From Corynebacterium hylobatis (GTDB taxonomy: Bacteria > Actinomycetota > Actinomycetes > Mycobacteriales > Mycobacteriaceae), in NCBI RefSeq assembly GCF_003955685.1, contig NZ_RXHJ01000001.1:62001-126000 (forward strand): a DNA stretch of 64,000 nucleotides. The letters are read 5' to 3'. The position numbers were made by a program, and so were the translations under genes. Shown here piece by piece: positions 60,940 through 64,000 of the stretch. Position 1 is the first letter of the stretch. Each line of letters opens with the position of its first letter. The notes beneath the pieces were generated by a model. That model was not told where the DNA came from. It searched no databases and was given only the letters and a program-made list of their open reading frames with translations.

Positions 60940-61519
60940 TCGTCGGCTTGAAGGCCGGGCGCTGCGCCTCGTAGGCGGTGATGTCGGCCTCCTTGCGCAG
61001 GGTCAGGCCGATGTCGTCCAGGCCCTCCAGGAGACGCCAGCGGGTGTAGTCGTCGACGGAGAACTGGTAGGTGTTCTCACCGGCGGTGACGGTGCGGGAC
61101 TCCAGATCGACGGTGATCTCCAGACCCGGCTCAGCCTCCAGCTGCTTCCACAGCAGCTCGATGTCGGCCTCCTCCATCTGCGCGGCGAGCAGGCCGGCCT
61201 TGCCGGAGTTGCCGCGGAAGATATCGGCGAAGCGCGGGGAGAGCACAACGCGGAAGCCGTAGTCCATGAGCGCCCAGACGGCGTGCTCACGGGAGGAGCC
61301 GGTGCCGAAGTCGGGGCCGGCGACGAGCACGGAACCCTTGTCGTAGGGCTCCTGGTTGAGGATGAAGTCCTCGTCCTTGCGCCAGCCGGCGAACAGGCCG
61401 TCCTCGAAGCCGGTGCGGGTGACGCGCTTGAGGTAGACGGCGGGGATGATCTGGTCGGTGTCGACGTTGGAGCGGGTCAGCGGCACGCCGACGCCGGTGT
61501 GGGTGGTGAACTTCTCCAT
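60923..61519 (-). CDS. leuD: 3-isopropylmalate dehydratase small subunit
   Basis: A 198-residue subunit of leucine biosynthesis, converting 2- to 3-isopropylmalate with Leu[15 protein letters not shown] opens the protein; [32 protein letters not shown] and [11 protein letters not shown] are family landmarks. The ATG at 61519 has AAGGAG upstream, eleven bases after leuC. The long reading to 61726 overlaps leuC and is not real. Confidence 0.95.
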   Translation of the reverse strand: MEKFTTHTGVGVPLTRSNVDTDQIIPAVYLKRVTRTGFEDGLFAGWRKDEDFILNQEPYDKGSVLVAGPDFGTGSSREHAVWALMDYGFRVVLSPRFADIFRGNSGKAGLLAAQMEEADIELLWKQLEAEPGLEITVDLESRTVTAGENTYQFSVDDYTRWRLLEGLDDIGLTLRKEADITAYEAQRPAFKPTITAEV

Positions 61520-61530
61520 GGGGTTTCTCC

Positions 61531-62949
61531 TTAGAGGTCGGCGGGGCTGGCCAGGTGGCCGAGGATGGCGGTGGCGGCGGCCACCGGCGGGGACACCAGG
61601 TGGGTGCGGCCACCCGGGCCCTGGCGGCCCTCGAAGTTGCGGTTGGAGGTCGAGGCGGAACGCTCGCCCGGCTTGAGCTGGTCGGGGTTCATGCCCAGGC
61701 ACATGGAGCAGCCGGCGGTGCGCCACTCGGCGCCGAAGTCGGTGAAGACCTTGTCCAGGCCCTCCTGCTCGGCCTGCTGCTTGACCATCGTCGAGGACGG
61801 CACGACGAGCATGCGGGTGTTCGCGGCGATGGTGCGGCCCTTGAGCACCTCGGCGGCCTCGCGCAGGTCCTCGATCCGGGCGTTGGTGCAGGAACCGAGG
61901 AAGACGGTGTCGATGGCGATGTCACGCAGGGGGGTGCCCGGGGTCAGGTCCATGTAGGTCAGGGCCTTCTCCGCGGCGGCCTTGTCGGCCTCGTTGGTGA
62001 AGTCCTCCGGGTCCGGCACGTCCGCGCCCAGGGGCAGGCCCTGGCCGGGGTTGGTGCCCCAGGTGACGAACGGGGTCAGGGCGGAGCCGTCGATCTCGAC
62101 GACGGTGTCGAATTCGGCACCCTCGTCGGTGGGCAGGGTCTTCCAGTACTCGACCGCGGCGTCCCAGTCGGCACCCTTCGGCGCGAACTCGCGGCCCTGG
62201 ACGTACTCGAAGGTCTTCTCGTCGGGGGCGACCATGCCGGCACGCGCGCCGGCCTCGATGGACATGTTGCAGATGGTCATCCGCGCCTCCATCGAGAGGT
62301 TGCGGATGGCCTCGCCACGGTACTCGATGATGTGGCCCTGGCCGCCGCCGGTGCCGATCTTGGCGATGATCGCCAGGATGAGGTCCTTGGCGGTCACCCC
62401 CTCCTGCAGCGTTCCTGTGACCTCGATGGCCATGGTCTTGAAGGGCTTGAGGGAGAGCGTCTGGGTGGCCATGACGTGCTCGACCTCGGAGGTGCCGATG
62501 CCCATGGCGATGGAGCCGAAGGCGCCGTGGGTGGAGGTGTGGGAATCACCGCAGACGATGGTCATACCCGGCTGGGTGGCACCCAGCTGGGGGCCGACGG
62601 TGTGGACGATGCCCTGGTTGATGTCACCCATCGGGTGCAGGCGGATGCCGAATTCCGCGCAGTTCTTGCGCAGGGTCTCCACCTGGATACGCGAGGTCGC
62701 CTCCTTGATCTCCAGCAGGGAACCGGAGACGATGCCCTCGGTGGGCACGTTGTGGTCCTCGGTGGCCAGGTGCAGGTCGGGGCGGCGGAGCTTCCGGCCG
62801 GCCATACGCAGTCCGTCGAAGGCCTGCGGGGAGGTCACCTCGTGGAGGAGCTGCAGGTCGATGTAGATAAGATCGGGCTCCCCGTTCTCGCCCTTGGCGA
62901 CGATGTGGTCGTTCCACACCTTCTCGGCCAGCGTCAGCTTCTCGGCCAT
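61531..62949 (-). CDS. leuC: 3-isopropylmalate dehydratase large subunit
   Basis: A 472-residue [4Fe-4S] aconitase-family enzyme. The cluster cysteines are in GSCTNARI and [37 protein letters not shown] and [15 protein letters not shown] mark the active site. AAAGGTGG precedes the ATG. It is transcribed divergently from ltbR across a 56-base region with the LtbR-type inverted repeat. Confidence 0.96.
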   Translation of the reverse strand: MAEKLTLAEKVWNDHIVAKGENGEPDLIYIDLQLLHEVTSPQAFDGLRMAGRKLRRPDLHLATEDHNVPTEGIVSGSLLEIKEATSRIQVETLRKNCAEFGIRLHPMGDINQGIVHTVGPQLGATQPGMTIVCGDSHTSTHGAFGSIAMGIGTSEVEHVMATQTLSLKPFKTMAIEVTGTLQEGVTAKDLILAIIAKIGTGGGQGHIIEYRGEAIRNLSMEARMTICNMSIEAGARAGMVAPDEKTFEYVQGREFAPKGADWDAAVEYWKTLPTDEGAEFDTVVEIDGSALTPFVTWGTNPGQGLPLGADVPDPEDFTNEADKAAAEKALTYMDLTPGTPLRDIAIDTVFLGSCTNARIEDLREAAEVLKGRTIAANTRMLVVPSSTMVKQQAEQEGLDKVFTDFGAEWRTAGCSMCLGMNPDQLKPGERSASTSNRNFEGRQGPGGRTHLVSPPVAAATAILGHLASPADL

Positions 62950-62974
62950 GGATGTCCACCTTTCCCTCAGAGAA

Positions 62975-62991
62975 ATCTCACAACATGAGAT
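62975..62991. promoter_or_regulatory. Inverted repeat in leuC-ltbR region, candidate LtbR operator
   Basis: ATCTCA-CAACA-TGAGAT is a perfect interrupted palindrome just before the ltbR -10 box and within the leuC promoter area. LtbR is known to repress leuCD. Confidence 0.65.
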
Positions 62992-62993
62992 GT

Positions 62994-62999
62994 TAGTAT
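62994..62999 (+). promoter_or_regulatory. Extended -10 box of ltbR, leaderless
   Basis: TGTTAGTAT contains an extended -10 (TG-N-TAGTAT) ending six bases before the ATG at 63006. Confidence 0.65.
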
Positions 63000-63005
63000 C
63001 GCGGT

Positions 63006-63716
63006 ATGGGACAGTATAGCGCAGTTTCCGGGATCAAGGTTCTCGACCGCTCCGTTGCGATCATGACGGCCGTGGCCCCGCATCCGCTCTCGCTCACTGA
63101 GCTCTGCGAGACCACCGGCCTACCGCGCGCCACCGCACACCGCCTGGCCACTGCACTGGAGATCCACGGCATCCTCGCCCGCGGGGAGGACGGCCGCTGG
63201 AAGACCGGCCCTGTCCTGACCACCCTGGGCACCGGCGGCAAGGACCAGCTCATCGCCGCCGCCACCCCGGTGATGACCCGCCTCGTGGACACCACCGGCG
63301 AATCCGTGCAGCTCTACCAGCTCACCGGCACCTCACGCACCTGCGTCGCCGCCAAGGAACCACCCGTCGGCCTGCAGAATACCGTCCCCGTCGGCGCCCA
63401 GCTGCCCCTGACCTCCGGCTCGGCCGCCAAAGTCTTCCTCACCTTCGGTTCCAAGGAACTGCGGGACTCCCTGCTTGCCGACGCCCGATTCTCCCCCACC
63501 GACCTCGACGAGGTCCGGGTCCGCGGCTGGAGCGAATCCGTCTCCGAACGCGAGGTCGGCCTGGCCTCCCTCTCCGCCCCGGTGTTCACGCCCGCCGGCC
63601 AGTTCATCGCCGTACTCTCGGTCTCCGGGCCGGCCGAGCGTCTGCGCCCCCACCCCGGCGAGAAATGGGGCGCGGAGCTCGCGGCCGCGGCCCACCACCT
63701 CTCGAGTGCGCTCTAG
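63006..63716 (+). CDS. ltbR: IclR-family regulator LtbR
   Basis: A 236-residue repressor. The N-terminal winged helix (~8-70) contains [21 protein letters not shown], and the C-terminal IclR effector domain (~80-230) contains [26 protein letters not shown] and [10 protein letters not shown]. In C. glutamicum LtbR controls leuB, leuCD and tryptophan genes. Position next to leuC and the shared operator agree. Leaderless. Its stop overlaps the stop of the next gene on the opposite strand by two bases (63714-63715). Confidence 0.92.
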   Translation: MGQYSAVSGIKVLDRSVAIMTAVAPHPLSLTELCETTGLPRATAHRLATALEIHGILARGEDGRWKTGPVLTTLGTGGKDQLIAAATPVMTRLVDTTGESVQLYQLTGTSRTCVAAKEPPVGLQNTVPVGAQLPLTSGSAAKVFLTFGSKELRDSLLADARFSPTDLDEVRVRGWSESVSEREVGLASLSAPVFTPAGQFIAVLSVSGPAERLRPHPGEKWGAELAAAAHHLSSAL

Positions 63717-64000
63717 GTGTCGATGTCATCCAGTGTGCCCGCCGGCCACACCACGTTCTTCGCCAGCGGGATCTGGTGCGAGGCGCTCTCGAGGATGTGC
63801 ATGAAGTAACCGGCCGTGTTGGGGAGGGCGATGATGTCCCCGGCCCGCACACCCTGCGGAAAGCGGATGCGCCGGCGCAGGATGAGCTCGTCCTCGATGC
63901 AGTAGGCACCGACCAGGAAGGCCTCAAGCTCCTCCCCGTCGGTGTGTTCCGTGAGGTGGATGGGGTCGACGAGGTAGTCGTCGGAGGTGGTGCGGCACTG
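63713..64000 (-). CDS. PLP-dependent decarboxylase-like protein, C-terminal end
   Basis: Only the last ~95 codons lie in the window; the start is beyond the right edge. The sequence includes VGAYCIEDELILRRRI, FPQGVRAGDIIALPNTAG and YFMHILESASHQIPLAKN. The glutamate after Cys (YCIEDE) and the GDIIALPNTAGY strand match the C-terminal barrel of alanine-racemase-fold decarboxylases (diaminopimelate/ornithine type, closest to the Y4yA subgroup). The usual CDS metal/substrate motif reads CIE here. Substrate unknown. Confidence 0.75.
   Translation of the reverse strand, partial: QCRTTSDDYLVDPIHLTEHTDGEELEAFLVGAYCIEDELILRRRIRFPQGVRAGDIIALPNTAGYFMHILESASHQIPLAKNVVWPAGTLDDIDT

Noticed and set aside
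61555..62988. Long plus-strand frame opposite leuC
   Set aside because: Antisense shadow of leuC, lacking any recognisable domain.

Overview
The window is chromosomal DNA of a high-G+C actinobacterium, almost certainly a Corynebacterium. The gene order uriR-rbsK-uriT-uriH, cmtR/heavy-metal ATPase, coaE, ptsG, rpsA, polA, a polar amino-acid ABC operon, coaD-rsmD-recG, DAK-domain protein, ung, thiL, DUF3515, ddl, gpsA, mutT1-like, leuD-leuC and divergent ltbR is the arrangement I know from the C. glutamicum group. PtsG, CmtR, LtbR and polyphosphate glucokinase also resemble the corynebacterial or mycobacterial versions closely. No origin, CRISPR array, rRNA or intact insertion sequence was seen.

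Layout. 1-5000: one very large, A+T-richer gene on the minus strand that runs off the left edge. It is a superfamily 1 helicase fused to a Vsr-like nuclease, probably an acquired defence gene. 5386-9831: small lipoproteins, a nitrobindin-like heme protein, a hexapeptide acetyltransferase, a DUF4259 protein and a secreted YdcF-type protein. 9832-10187: a scar with a 17-bp terminal inverted repeat pair. 10188-16368: carbohydrate genes, namely polyphosphate glucokinase, a Gfo/Idh/MocA oxidoreductase, a ROK repressor, a DUF1479 dioxygenase-like protein and a sugar porter. 16986-21343: the uridine/ribose utilisation operon under a 31-bp palindrome. 21660-28609: GerW-like protein, Kup potassium transporter, luciferase-like monooxygenase, CmtR and its metal ATPase, and coaE.

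28654-39189: a lipoprotein, the glucose PTS permease ptsG, a secreted DUF4185 (GH183-like) protein, rpsA, a methyltransferase, an acetyltransferase that may start with CTG, polA and a short-variable-loop tRNA with anticodon CAA. 39469-49896: a GH3 glycosidase, a DUF368 polyprenyl-phosphate transporter, an amino-acid ABC operon, Nudix, TIM-barrel and SDR enzymes, and a DUF222-HNH protein that overlaps a TauE-like transporter. 49906-64000: housekeeping genes packed with 1-4 bp overlaps (CoA, rRNA methylation, recombination, uracil repair, thiamine, cell wall, phospholipid), then leuDC with ltbR, and the end of a PLP-dependent decarboxylase-like gene.

Many genes have a TAnnnT -10 box 6-8 bases before the start codon and no Shine-Dalgarno sequence, which indicates widespread leaderless transcription, as is usual in corynebacteria. 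Carbon uptake (ptsG, sugar porter, uriT), sugar phosphorylation (ppgK, rbsK) and local repressors (ROK, LacI-type UriR) make the left half mainly a sugar-handling region. The right half is mostly core metabolism and information processing.
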